Source: Gonatopus flavifemur (taxonomy: Eukaryota > Arthropoda > Insecta > Hymenoptera > Dryinidae). From it: a stretch of 64,000 bases of DNA. A program made the translations under genes and the position numbers. The DNA lies in contig JAFFJZ010000003.1 in the NCBI GenBank assembly GCA_018340375.1, positions 7,750,001 through 7,814,000 of the forward strand, given 5' to 3'. This document shows positions 1 through 10,730 of the stretch, in pieces; position 1 is the stretch's first letter; the number at the start of each line of letters is the position of its first letter. Under the pieces are notes generated by a model. That model had not been told where the DNA came from and searched no databases. It saw only the letters and a program-made list of their open reading frames with translations.

Positions 1-1017
1 TATTGATTGTTGAAGTCCCATGGTCCAGGAAGTTTCCTGAGTGGCGCTCAATTGTACAGAAATTGCACTCCTCTTCCATGTAAGGAGTTATAACAACACT
101 AGAGTCGAATGATTAACAAATAAAGGATTCGATGGGGTACGGACGAACAACAACGTTGTGTACCCACCATTTTATCCGGAAGAAAGTGTTGGAGGAGACA
201 ATAGCGATGTACTATTCGTGGTACTATATTGGTTAACAAAAGTGATCCATTTCGTAACCAATGGTACATCATCACTTGATTTTTCCTTCCCCGTTATAGT
301 CCCAAAAAACTTTCAATGCCTACATGGTATTCACGAAGACGGATAAAGAACGCTTGAGTGGATAAATATACAGAGATCGAATCAATAAATATAAATTGGG
401 TGACATAAGATAAGAAAACTTCCACTAATGGATGTCATTTGACAATTCGAAAAGAGTTACTCGGAAGCGAGGTCCTCAATGGAATACCATGGGTCACGGA
501 AGTGTACAGGACAAACAAGGTAGATTTCAAAATCTGGGGTTCACACGTGATTTGATTCCGGGTTCCATCGGGATTGAAACGGGATTTGCAACACGATTAC
601 TGATTGATTCTGACAAGTTCGTGAGTAAACGTTATTTGTTAATGAATTTTTGAAATTTCTCACAGACAGGGTTGTCAGGTAATATGTTTCTGAAGAGGCT
701 ACCAAATCCATAAATCCAGGATTTAGAACTTGGAAGTGGAAAGGTGGAGCACATTCCCTCCCTTGATCGGAGCTATGTACAGAGATATGGCGAAAGTCAA
801 TTCCGCCATGATTAAGAACCTTGATCACGCGGCTTTTGTACATCATTGAATACTAGATTTGGCACAACGAGAGAATGATAGTTGGTATAGTATCCCAGGC
901 CCGCAGCACGAGCTGTTCGTAACAATCCCGCTGTGCCAGCAAGGTCGTTCGACCGAATCGATCAGCATAATCACAACGCAATGGAAGTTTTAATTGGTAC
1001 TGATTGCAGCCACTATG
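1..1017. repeat. degenerate retroelement-like debris
   Basis: No intact gene is present, only short broken frames. Around 205-290 a + frame reads DVLFVVLYWLTKVIHFV, which resembles the stretch after the first catalytic Asp of Ty3/gypsy integrases (pattern VVVDRLTKMAHF). At 981-1017 a + frame reads MEVLIGTDCSHYV, reminiscent of the LIG-D turn in retroelement aspartic proteases. Both matches are short and made from memory, so the assignment is weak. Stop codons interrupt every frame in between. The piggyBac element begins immediately downstream. Confidence 0.25.
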
Positions 1018-1021
1018 TTAA

Positions 1022-1038
1022 CCCTTAGCCGACACACT
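1022..1038 (+). repeat. left terminal inverted repeat of the piggyBac-like element
   Basis: CCCTTAGCCGACACACT follows the TTAA directly. It pairs without mismatch with 2871-2887. The next bases GGG extend the pairing with the internal repeat copy at 2841-2855. Confidence 0.95.
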
Positions 1039-1377
1039 GGGGTCGTTCGTGACTGGGCCTTATACTTTTCAAAATTCCCCCCCTTAATGTTTGGAAACCG
1101 GACTCATAGTGCCATCTAGTTGTAGTTGGAGAGTAGCTCTTGACCTTAGTATAGTTTGTTGACAGTCAAGTGCATCAGTCTGTCTGTGACACGTGAGTGA
1201 ATTGGAGCGGGGTCATAAACGACCCCAGAGAGTCGGCTACAGTTGAGATCGAATTTTCTTTTTAATTTTTGTTTCGTGTGTTTTTGTGCTTCAAATCGTT
1301 AAAGAAGGTGAGTAAACTATATTTTGAAAGTGTGATTTTTTTTCTTCATAAACTTATGTTATTTTGAATATCGTAAG

Positions 1378-2355
1378 ATGGCTTATAATCTTCGACGTCG
1401 CACAATTCGGCAAGAACTCCTTGATGAGACGCCAGAAGTTTTTTTCGAGGACGAAGAGGCTCAAGAAAACGGAGAGAGTGAAAGTGGAGAAGTTTGTGGG
1501 CATGAATCCGAATATTCCGACGCTACGGATGCATCCTCGGGATCGGATGAAGACATGGAAAATGCCACTTTGGACAAGCGTCTTTTGGAGTCAAGGGCCC
1601 CTTGTGACAATTGGTTTATGTCTGTACCTTTAGTCCAGCGTATGCTGCCTGCACCATACAACATAACAATGACTGGAACGATAAGAAAAAATAAAAGAGA
1701 AATACCAGCTGAAATGCGAGTAGCTTCCAAGTCACCACCAGAGTCCAAGTTCTGCCATACAGATGATCTTACGCTCGTCAGCTTTACACCAAAGAAAAAT
1801 AAAATTGTTTTGCTACTTTCTTCGTATATGCACACAACAGAAATTGCAGATGGTAAGCCTAAAATCATTCACCACTATAATAAAACAAAAGGAGGAACCG
1901 ACACTTTTGACCAGCTCTGCCATTCGTATACGGTGACGAGAAGGACGAATCGCTGGCCGATGAGAATTTTTTACGGTATGCTTGATCAGGCTGCGGTGAA
2001 CGCTCGCATTCTCTTGGAATGCAAATTAAAAGCTGATAATTCCAAAGACAAGTGTACTGCAATCAGTTGTCTAGAGACACTTTCATTGTACCTGATCAGA
2101 CCCTACCTACTGAAAAAGTACAACGAGACGGTCACTTTGCGCCGTGACTTGAAATTAGGCATTGCCGGGATTCTGGGCCTCGACGTTCACAAAGGAGAAG
2201 GAGGATATGAACGAGTGAAACTTCCGAAGAGAATGAGATGTGCCGACTGCTCACGAAAAACCGATCGAAAAACAAATGAGGGTTGCGTAAGTTGTGAGCG
2301 CCCCATTTGCGAAGTTCACCGTTTGATGTTTTGTAAAACGTGTACCGGCATGTAA
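1378..2355 (+). pseudogene. piggyBac-type transposase, internally deleted but with open frame (325 aa)
   Basis: The frame encodes a cut-and-paste transposase that lacks part of its catalytic core. Residues 1-73 are an acidic N-terminus typical of the family. Residue 74 onward joins directly to the middle of the DDE core: CDNWF with the second catalytic Asp at 77, then GTIRKNKREIP (100-110). The third acidic cluster GGTDTFDQLC (Asp 175 and 178) and TRRTNRWPM follow. The C-terminus (about 287-322) is a Cys/His-rich zinc domain of CxxC type, which in this family binds the transposon ends. Family members are usually 550-600 residues, so roughly 250 are missing, including the first catalytic Asp. 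The frame has no stop or frameshift. A likely 5' UTR intron has its donor at 1308 (AAG|GTGAGT) and its acceptor just before the ATG. A polyadenylation signal AATAAA lies at 2384-2389. A protein that binds but does not cut is possible; this is inference. Confidence 0.88.
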
Positions 2356-2870
2356 TCAATAATATTTTCATCTGCTTAGTTGTAATAAAGTATGCTTTTT
2401 GATTAACTTGACTATTTTTCTTCATTCCTCGATTTATTTTTGTGAATTTTCAGTATTGAATGAGGTTTGTTATGAAAAAATGCACTTGTGAAAAATGACT
2501 GAAATTCTGATATTTATTCTTCAAAATAAATACCCTTTTTTCAGCGGGCACTATCACACTATTTTTTTATATAAAGTAATATGTTTTGAGAGAATGTTGC
2601 TGAAATTTGAGCGTCCAATTCGCAAAATTGAAAAAGTTATGAATTTTTAAGTAAAACTAGTCATTTTTCGGGGTTTTTTGCAAACTATATTTTTTCAAAC
2701 AAACTAAATTGAAAATTCTTTGCATCGCACTCATATTGTCTCAAAAAGAGATAGTCAATGCGCAACTGTGAATTTTTTTACGATGAAAAATAGCTTAGTT
2801 CACTGAGAATGGACAATTAAATGGCTGGAGTTAAAAACGGCCCAGTGTGTCGGCTATGATTGGCGCCAGA

Positions 2871-2887
2871 AGTGTGTCGGCTAAGGG
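2871..2887 (-). repeat. right terminal inverted repeat of the piggyBac-like element
   Basis: AGTGTGTCGGCTAAGGG, the exact reverse complement of the left end, is followed by TTAA at 2888-2891. A 12-bp direct copy of its inner part lies at 2844-2855. Confidence 0.95.
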
Positions 2888-2891
2888 TTAA

Positions 2892-3990
2892 TGCGAGTAA
2901 AGCACTTTTGTTCGAAGCGTGCAAATCTGTGGAGCAAGAAAATGGATAATAAAGAGTGATGAACTCTTTGAAGACCGTTGTGAGGGAAACCTCGAGGTAC
3001 GGCTTAACCACGTCAACTGTTTCGGGTGAGTATCCCCCAGGCCAGCACGTAAACCGTCATTATTATGAGATTTTGATAAATATCCCTCTTCAGAGTACTT
3101 ATCGGATTCGATTGTCAATCAGACCTAACCAAACGAATGAGAAAATCTCATTGATACACCCTCTTGCGATCAGACGTCTAAAACAGTAGATCAAAATGTC
3201 CTACCAAAGGCATTTGAAAATTCACAATATTCCAAATGTGGTTGGAATCTATCACACTGTGGTTACAAGCAACCTGAATTTTCCACATCAATTCTATGCG
3301 ACTGAGAATTTGATGGGAGAGGGAATGGATACATCGTGTATGAACCCCAAACTTTCAAATCTCCATCATGAATGGATAACTTTGATTATTATTACACGAA
3401 AGTGAATTGGTTCAGACTTTATCGTTTCTGGATATGATAAATCACGCATTACTAAGAGCGGAAGGTGCCATAGGACACCGGAAGAGGAATCAAATCAGGT
3501 ATGAACCCCAAAATTTAAAATTTACCCGTACTTACGGCATGAACAATAAATATCTGCAGGAAGCCAAACGATTCACGACAGATTTGCATTGAATGAGTTT
3601 CTTCGAAACCGTCAAGTCTGAAGTCACAATCGGCACCTCCAAAGAACCCACAATAGATCAAAAAAAGGGTATCACAGAACCGTTCGAACGCGAGCTAGGG
3701 ATCAGGTGTCCTCTATCACCTGACGGCCAGCAGTTCCCAAGAGCCAAAGGAGCGTGAACATAGACCGATCTCACCAGCGACCTATCCTAACTGGACTAGT
3801 GCCTGATGGGGATGATGGGTTCATCATCGATGTGAGACAATCAGTTTGTGTGATCCACACAGAATCCAAAAATCTCAGCAATCGAATACCATTGTGTGAC
3901 CGCACTGTTTAAGCGACTCGTACAGTCGATCGGTCCGATGATCTTGGCCAAGATACAGATACACGTTCAAATATAGACTACACGGAAAAA
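2892..3990. other. non-coding, probably decayed element sequence
   Basis: The stretch contains only short open frames (61-77 codons) with no domain I recognise. Removing the piggyBac insertion would make the frame ending MEVLIGTDCSHYV run on for about 22 more codons past 2891, so this side probably belongs to the same decayed element as 1-1017. No splice-site pattern or codon bias supports a host gene. Confidence 0.35.
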
Positions 3991-4177
3991 GAAGATTAGT
4001 TGAAATAACTATTCAACTTGTAAGCGCATATGAGCCCACTTTTTTTTCGTTAGAATGACAAATTAATCAATTGATTTAACCAATTTGAAATGATTTACTA
4101 ACAAAATTAGTTGAATTAACGAAAAAAAGTCGGCCCATATGCGCTTACAAGTTAAATAGTCATTTCAACGAATCTTC
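3991..4177. mobile_element. foldback / MITE-like inverted repeat (187 bp)
   Basis: Two arms of about 60 bp pair as an inverted repeat. The left arm starts GAAGATTAGTTGAAATAACT and the right arm ends with its near complement (AGTCATTTCAACGAATCTTC). The core TTAACTTGTAAGCGCATATG is shared with few mismatches, and both inner ends run into a T/A tract with CGTTA. There is no coding capacity. The superfamily is not assigned because I see no clear target duplication. Confidence 0.8.
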
Positions 4178-4901
4178 AACACCATCCTGTTTCTCACGTG
4201 CTCCTCGAGTCGTCTCCCCAATACCCCACTCTCACCATCCACATCAGGCCAAGGTTCAATACCTGTTGGAGCACGCCTGGAAAATAGCAAATGTCTATAT
4301 ACTCCAAATCAGTACGGGAAGGGCGTGACTTCTCTTCCCTTACCCCAACCAAAATGGTGGGACTTGTAGAGCAATCGACTACACAGAGGGCTTGTTTCGG
4401 CTCTCTGGGTAGGGATAAATTACCTTTTCGCATAACTCTCGGTCTCACCATGGGGCACTCTTATGGTTGGGAATCGGGATAAAGATCTGTACAAGAAAAC
4501 CCGATCGGTCGCGAGTCAACTCTGACTCACTTCGTGGTGGAGTGAGCCAGTTTGAAGAATCACCAAACCGGGAGGACAGGTATAAGAAAAAATGAGCGTC
4601 ACAAATTCTGGAAAAGCTATACTCCAAATTATTTTCGTACCCCACCACCTCTCAGAGCATTTTCGTAAACGCAGATACGAAGGCTCAACACACTTGTGGT
4701 CTGACTCTCTTCTATCGTTGACGCTATCGTTCGTCATTTAACATATCCACGTGTTTCGACGTTTGCACTTTGTCTTCTCTTCGTATCGTATCATCGTGAT
4801 ATCACGCATTTTTTCGTCTCTTCTCTTCATTCATCATCGCGGTGGAAAACTCTCGTGCGTTTCATAGTTCAAGTTACGACAATTGTGATTTTAGTGATTA
4901 T
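4178..4901. other. intergenic; its end may be the 5' UTR of the next gene
   Basis: No convincing gene is seen. Overlapping short frames on both strands near 4194-4740 look like chance. From about 4735 the sequence becomes T/C-rich with CG dinucleotides (ACGTGTTTCGACG, TCTCTTCGTATCG). This resembles an insect transcription start and 5' leader and leads directly into the candidate ATG at 4902. Confidence 0.35.
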
Positions 4902-5722
4902 ATGCTGAACGACGACATGTTGAACCAGATCTGGCAGGAATCTGTTGTAAAGCATGGATGGATGTTGACAGAGGTTCTCGGTGGCCACCACGTAGCGTAA
5001 GATTTCATCGTTTGTTCACATTCATGTGATTTTTCATTATATATAACTCTTTCTTATATACTCGAATGGTACATTTGTTATCTTACATGGTTCTACTGTT
5101 TGAAACTGATTCAAAAGGATTAGAGTGATTCGTAATTAATGCCCTTTTGATTTGCAATATTCTTATCATACAGTCCATTCTCATTTTCTATAATATTTCC
5201 TTTTGTTTTCTATTCAGTTTTCTTTCTTGTATCAATGTCATTTGCGGCGAAGGCTGCCACATGGTCCTTCGAGCCGGATTCCATACCGCAGGTTGTAATT
5301 TATTAACAGTATTGGGGATCAAAAAGGTTTCTACAGACTTTACCTAATGTTAACTTAGCTTGATATATTTGAAAACATATTTACAATATGATATTTGTTT
5401 TCATAACATGGAGAATGATCGCTCCTCAAGCTTACACATTTGTAGACCTGAATCTACAGACATAGGTGTCAAATATAATGTCGATTTCACCGCTAACACT
5501 GTATCGTCTGTCGTCGACATTCCCGGATACACAAAGATAATATTCCTGCTTGTAAATGATTCGCATTTAGAGAAAACTACTCGATTTCAAGTGGACAGCC
5601 AAACCAACATGAGAGTATACCCAGGATCTCAAATGTCTAACCTCGCCGAGGCTGATACGATCATGGCCTACATGATCATGTCATTTTCAAGTGAAAAAAG
5701 CAGCTCCGTCAATGTGATGTAG
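4902..5722 (+). CDS. candidate three-exon gene, 170-aa protein of unknown function
   Basis: The model is join(4902..4996, 5218..5326, 5414..5722), 513 nt, 170 residues plus stop. Phases agree at both junctions: GC|GTAAGA to TTCAG|T, then AAAAAG|GTTTCT to ATGGAG|AAT. Exon 1 reads MLNDDMLNQIWQESVVKHGW then MLTEVLGGHHVA. Exon 2 contains CGEGCHMVLRAGFHTAGC, with closely spaced Cys and His. Exon 3 has alternating hydrophobic residues (VVDIPGYTKIIFLLVNDSH) and looks beta-rich. I do not recognise the family. There is no obvious signal peptide. A T/C-rich leader precedes the ATG. The second donor, GTTTCT, is weak and the second intron is only 87 bp, so exon 3 might instead begin at its own ATG at 5408, or the whole model could be a decayed copy. 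Confidence 0.4.
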
Positions 5723-8700
5723 AAAAAAAAATGTCAGTGTGAATTTTGATACAAGAACAAAGAACACAGATCTTCTTTATGTGAGTTTTTGATTAAAACA
5801 AAACGCAACTCCACCGATAATTGGGCGACATTGCGAGCATGACGACCCCCAGGCTGTTTTTATATGCCCGAAGATCAAAAATGGAGTTATTTGGAAAGAG
5901 CTACGTCACAATAGATATATATATATATCAATGAATTTGTATATTTTAGCCATTACTTCCATGACTTGCGTCCACATTGAAGCGAGGCGACGGTTTGAAT
6001 TTGTAAAAATATAAACCATGTACCGACTGATCTTCTCACAGATGACGCCCACTGGACATTTGTAAAGTACTTGGTTTGGGATGATACTGATACGTCTCCC
6101 CTGTTTCTGTGCCTAGACCATCAGGGTTTGTATACACAAGTTTGGAAAAGACGCATGTCAGTGTCAACGGCTGAGTAAAGAGTGAAATTCACGTAATGCT
6201 CGTATTCCCGTTTCCCACGTGCAAATTCAAGACCTAAACATATAAGTTACGTGAACGTAAGAACGGGCCCTGGCATACTTATGTAGCTCAATCTTTGAAT
6301 GGTCGCTGCAGTAGCATATGCTGCAAGTTCAAAAGACTTGCAACAATTGCATTAAAAAGTATTGTTAAATAATAATAATAGACATAGACATGTGATTTGG
6401 CAAGACGCCAAAACATCCGAATCCTTGCAACTGATTATAAATCAAAAATAAGTATCAATGCGTGTTCAGTAGCTGCAAAATTCGTAGCAAGAATGATTTA
6501 TGAATAAGGGCCTGAATTCAGAACATTTTACATACAACAGTAAATAATAACAAATATCTTATGTTGCCATCTTTTCAAAGGTGTGGATTCCAAATATGTT
6601 TGGAATGATTTTGTTATGGAGGTAGGCAAATAACTGAACCGAACTTCTAAGATACATCTGCTTTTTTGAAGAAATTACGTGTATTGGCCCTGTACTAAAT
6701 ATTTCAACCTTTTTTCTCTTTTGTCTGGAACCTGTGATTATAACGCAAATGCGAAAAAACACAAGTTTATCCTTGTACGATAGAATAGTGATGCGATTGA
6801 TTTCATTGAATGAAAATTATTTCAAAGTAATACGGAACAAAGATTAGAAACACTCATATTACAGTTTAAAATGGACGACATATTGAAATTTGAATCAAAC
6901 AATTAAATTATGTATGAATGATGCAGGAGGCAGGCTCAACGTATGTCTATGCTGCACTAAGAAACTAACTTATTCGAAATGAAAAAGTTTGGCAAATTCA
7001 TTGCTCATCATTTAGCTTCGACACTTGATAAATCATCGATCACTCTGCTATGTAAAGAATAATATGCAGTCAATGTGGTTTGATAAAATATTGAGAGGTA
7101 CAAATGAAAGTACAAAACAGTTGTACATCGAAGATCTACCTCTGAAAACAGAACGCATATAAAAATTTTATGGGGAGAAGCAAACGATCCAAAAACAAAG
7201 AAGATAATTTCCAAAGTATTTGTTATCGGATACATTCATGAAGCTGGGATTCTCAACAATGCAATGACTAAATCAACGAAAGATATGCTACAGCTGCATA
7301 TTGATAGATGTAAAGTGAAAAAGTAACAGAATCTATCATTTCAAGATGAATAAAAGTCAACTAGTAACACTTGTGATTTGTATGTAGAGGAGACGATATT
7401 AGCAGATTTGACATTGATGTATCAATACGCAATTGTGGGTTTTGAATTCTATCATGAGAGGGAGTCAACGATAGAAGGTTCTTCGTTAAATTATGTAGGA
7501 ATGGAGCACACTTCGGACGCAATTCTAAATTCCCCATGCTCATAGAAAATATATGAACATAGCGCATTTACTTTCAATTCGAGAAAGGTAAAAGATGTGA
7601 GAAGATAGAACTCGATATTCGCAGATCTATGTGTTCGATACTAGCCTTGAAAGGAATTCGTTAAAAACTGAGCACAAAGGGAATCGTTGATTTTACCTTT
7701 GCCACGATGATCAGATTTAAATTCACTCCCAATGATTCTATGTCGATTTACATTGACTAGACGCACGATAGATCCTGACCTTTTTGAGTCTTCTTCTTCT
7801 TCTCATTTAATCCCAATTTCCTCCCATAAAATGAAAATTTTACTTTGTGAATTATATGATTCCATGAATCGATCTATTAAATTTCAACTTTAAGAAATCA
7901 ATTTGTAGGATGAATATTATAAATAAGATTTTAGGTACGCGACACTTGGGCATTCTACTCTTAGCGCTTCAAGTTTCACCTGGAAAATTCATTATATTCC
8001 ATTCTTCTCATTTCATAAAATTTCAATTTGTATTGTAAATTTATGTAAAAAAAACCAACAATCAATTACCCAATTTCAGTACACAACTTCTCATAATGCG
8101 ATATGATACAAAAACAATTTGTATAGCTACAAAACATATTAGAATCATTTCTTGCAAAATTAATAGTGCATCTTTCATAATTTGCAACATATTTCATTTA
8201 TTCTGATGGTATTTTTTAAAATTAGATGTGCAATTATACTTTGGCATTCCTTGGGAAACAAGATGCCAAAATTTTTCATCAACAAAATCGTTAAGATTTG
8301 CAATTCGAATGAATGAGAATTGGTTTGGGCACTTACGAAACGTTAAATAAAAATCAATAGGCCAAGAATCGTTATGATGATAGATGTCTCCTACCTTATA
8401 GAGAAGTGCTAGTTTCTATACAAACTTTCCCAGCTCAACTTGGCAAGCCAAATTTTTCGCACTTGGCTCTCACATTGTTCAAAATGTGCGTACATTTTCG
8501 GTAACAACTTGAAAAGTTAGCCGGTATCGTACAAAATCGCACGTGGCTGCATTTCAACTTTTAATCCGTACCAGTAAGTTGAATCTACGAAATTAAAAAG
8601 AAAATATCGAGAGGATTTTGGAGAAAAAAGAAAGCACAAAATTCGAGAGTGTTTGAAAATTGAAAAAATATTCTTACCATTGAATGCGATTGCAGGTTTC

Positions 8701-8871
8701 ATGAGTGAAGAGAAGGGTGAAAATCAAACGCTTGTAATGGCGTCCAAACGTTGGATGACGCAGGATGATGCTCGAAAGATCTTCTACTCAACGGCGGCGT
8801 CTTCCCGAATGGCAGCAAATGGCGTACAAAGTACAAAGGCAGGAGGTCGGGATGAAAGACGCAGGGACGAG
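5723..8871. other. intergenic, no gene seen
   Basis: AT-rich sequence with only short chance frames. It includes a short (AT)n run near 5922-5938. No TIR pairs, domain matches or splice-consistent exons were found. A + frame at 8653-8970 overlaps the left end of the hAT-like element and is not credible as a gene. Confidence 0.5.
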
Positions 8872-9203
8872 CAGGGTTGCCAGATCATGGATAGATCACT
8901 TCGCCATCTGGATATCGGAAGTCACCAAAATCGCCATGTGCCTTTTCTTTTGTGTAACAAAAGAATTTGAGATGAATTTTTTTCAAATTTGGAACTCCAA
9001 TTCTTTAAAAATTATTATGAATCTTCAAATATGTATTTTTAAAAATATTCAGCTTTTTGAAACTCCTTTTTTTTCTAATTAACAAATTAAAATGAACAAA
9101 TGATAAATAATCGCTGAAAATACCGCCAAAGTCATTTTTCTTCTTGATAGAATTGTGGAAAACCCGCTAAATTGGTGCTAAATCACTACATCTGGCAACC
9201 TTG
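8872..9203. mobile_element. hAT-like non-autonomous element (332 bp)
   Basis: The ends CAGGGTTGCCAGAT (left) and ATCTGGCAACCTTG (right) form 14-bp inverted repeats with one mismatch. CAGGGTTGCC-type ends are typical of hAT superfamily transposons, which duplicate 8 bp. The flanking octamers GGGACGAG and GTCACAAG agree at only 5 of 8 bases, so the duplication is decayed or absent. There is no transposase inside. A similar element lies at 17124-17357. Confidence 0.6.
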
Positions 9204-9344
9204 GTCACAAGCCAATTTGCAAGCAAGGAGGAACAAGTAATTCACTTCCTGTAATCTTATTTAGCACCTTTCGGATCAATTGCAAGTAAAATACTGTAAC
9301 ATACTTATCTTGTAAATCATGTGATTTACCAATAATCAGGGTTG

Positions 9345-9468
9345 TTAGGCCCGAGTCACATGGAGCAAAAATCACGCGGATCCCTTGGTTGAAGAGAGAG
9401 GTGAATATTCCCCTCTCTATTCAACCAAGGGTTCCGCGTGATTTTTGCTCCATGTGACTCGGGCCTTA
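9345..9468. mobile_element. PIF/Harbinger-like MITE, near-perfect hairpin
   Basis: An element of 118 bp (9348-9465) has arms of about 54 bp that pair almost perfectly around a short loop. The ends read GGCCCGAGTCACATGGAGCA and its complement. TTA is present on both sides (9345-9347 and 9466-9468). A TWA target duplication with GG-starting ends fits the PIF/Harbinger superfamily. There are few mismatches, so it is either young or constrained. Confidence 0.75.
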
Positions 9469-9614
9469 GAGTAAAATAGATGATTATACACAGTTTTTGA
9501 TACGTAAAAAACTATTTATTTGACGTTAGAACATGAATCAATAATTTATAAGTTTTCAGTTAATTGTCGGGAGAAAGAATAATTATTATTATTTCAAATT
9601 CAAATCTCAATTAA

Positions 9615-9794
9615 TCCGTTTCTTTCTTTCCGATAGATCTTTGTTGTCATTCCATTCGTAATTGATTAGAAACATTTTCAAGTGCATGAATATGTTCAGA
9701 AGAATATTTCTCACATATTCATCCATTTGAGAATGTTCCCAATCAATTAACAATGAATTGGCATTAAGGATCTATCGGAAGGAAGGAAAGAAAA
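9615..9794. mobile_element. foldback / MITE-like inverted repeat (about 180 bp)
   Basis: The left arm TTTCTTTCTTTCCGATAGAT pairs with the right arm ATCTATCGGAAGGAAGGAAA. Pairing continues with mismatches through GAATGGAATGAC/CAATTGATTG-like blocks towards the middle. No coding capacity. Exact ends are uncertain by a few bases because of the T/C and A/G tracts. Confidence 0.65.
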
Positions 9795-10080
9795 CCCCTG
9801 ATAACACACGAAGGATCCTTTTTCAAAAATAAGAATAGTATTCTTCAAGAACTCTTTTCGAACTAATGAATCCACAAACAACTCTGCATGAGTTCAATGT
9901 TTGCTACATTAACAAGTTCTTTGAGGGTAGTAAAACAATACTTTCAATATTATCAAAGAACTCGTTGATGTCCGAAAAATTGACCTTTTCCAGAGCTTTC
10001 TATGAATTCATTGGTTCGAGAAGAGTTTTTGAAGGATTCTATTCTTTTTTCTTTTCTAAAAAGAATTCTCCATGTTATCC

Positions 10081-10163
10081 CAGATAGCACAAGAATTCTT
10101 AAAGAGTTCTTCATGAATAAATTGTATTCTTCAAGATCTCTTTAAGAATTCTTGTGCTATCTG
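10081..10163. repeat. short hairpin with 26-bp perfect arms
   Basis: CAGATAGCACAAGAATTCTT followed by AAAGAG at 10081 is repeated inverted at the right end (CTCTTT...GTGCTATCTG, ending at 10163) with a loop of about 31 bases. Related AAGAATTCTT and TTCTTCAAGA motifs are scattered through 9840-10080, so this may be one end of a larger decayed element. Confidence 0.7.
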
Positions 10164-10313
10164 AGATCTGCACATTTCTTGTCAACAAAATTTCATTTTT
10201 ATGAAAACTAATAATTTTCGAGGTAAGAGTATGTGTATGAACGATGGTGGGGGTACTATTCCCCTCAACGGCAATGCCCATCTGGCAGCTCTGATATAAG
10301 GGAATACCAGCGT

Positions 10314-10457
10314 ACTTGTGCCAAGTATTTCGGACTCGCTATTTCCAGTTATCAAAATAAATTGATTGGTTTGGTACGAGTTGAAGCAATATAAAGCATA
10401 TAGAACGAGCAAACCTTGTAACTGGAAATAGCGAATCCGAAATACTTGGAACAAGTT
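10314..10457. mobile_element. foldback / MITE-like inverted repeat (144 bp)
   Basis: The arm ACTTGTGCCAAGTATTTCGG then ACTCGCTATTTCCAGTTA recurs inverted at 10420-10457 with about three mismatches. The central 65 bp is unpaired. No coding capacity and no clear target duplication. Confidence 0.7.
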
Positions 10458-10730
10458 AGGGTAACTTGGGGCGCCACTAAACGAATTTAGCTAATGTAGC
10501 CCTCCTGTTGCTTGGAAACCTTTAGATCTAACAGAATTGATCAATCACGTATTCTCATTGATTGGAATGACCAATCAGGAGAAAACAAAGACTTTTAGTT
10601 AGCAACAGAGCGTAGCCCTGACAAGGAAAAATACCTGTTATCTTGAGGGAACTCTAGATATTACAGCGCCCTCATTATCATCACCTTTTTGCGAATAGAT
10701 CTCAATAAATAAAAAAAAAAAAAAAAGATT
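10458..10730 (+). repeat. possible retroposon 3' end with poly(A) tail
   Basis: A GC-richer segment (GGGGCGCCACTAAACG, then GCGCCCTCATTATC) ends in AATAAATA followed by a run of about 15 A at 10711-10726. A polyadenylation signal leading straight into poly(A) in genomic DNA suggests a reverse-transcribed insertion such as a SINE or a truncated LINE. No target duplication was identified, so this stays tentative. Confidence 0.3.

Larger units (their letters stand above)
1018..2891 (+). mobile_element. piggyBac-like transposon with intact ends and TTAA target duplication
   Basis: A TTAA at 1018-1021 and another at 2888-2891 flank a 1866-bp element. Its 17-bp terminal inverted repeats are identical: CCCTTAGCCGACACACT on the left and its reverse complement on the right. 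TTAA duplication and CCC/GGG ends are the hallmark of the piggyBac superfamily. A second copy of the right-end motif (AGTGTGTCGGCT) lies 27 bp inside the right end at 2844-2855, and a GGGGTC/GACCCC hairpin lies at 1209-1226, so the subterminal structure is also kept. The element carries one transposase-derived frame with an internal deletion, so it is probably mobilised only in trans. Perfect ends suggest recent insertion relative to the surrounding decayed DNA. Confidence 0.93.

Noticed and set aside
8653..9082. Two overlapping 105-codon + frames
   Set aside because: They run into the hAT-like element at 8872, share no domain with known proteins and lack a leader or splice pattern.
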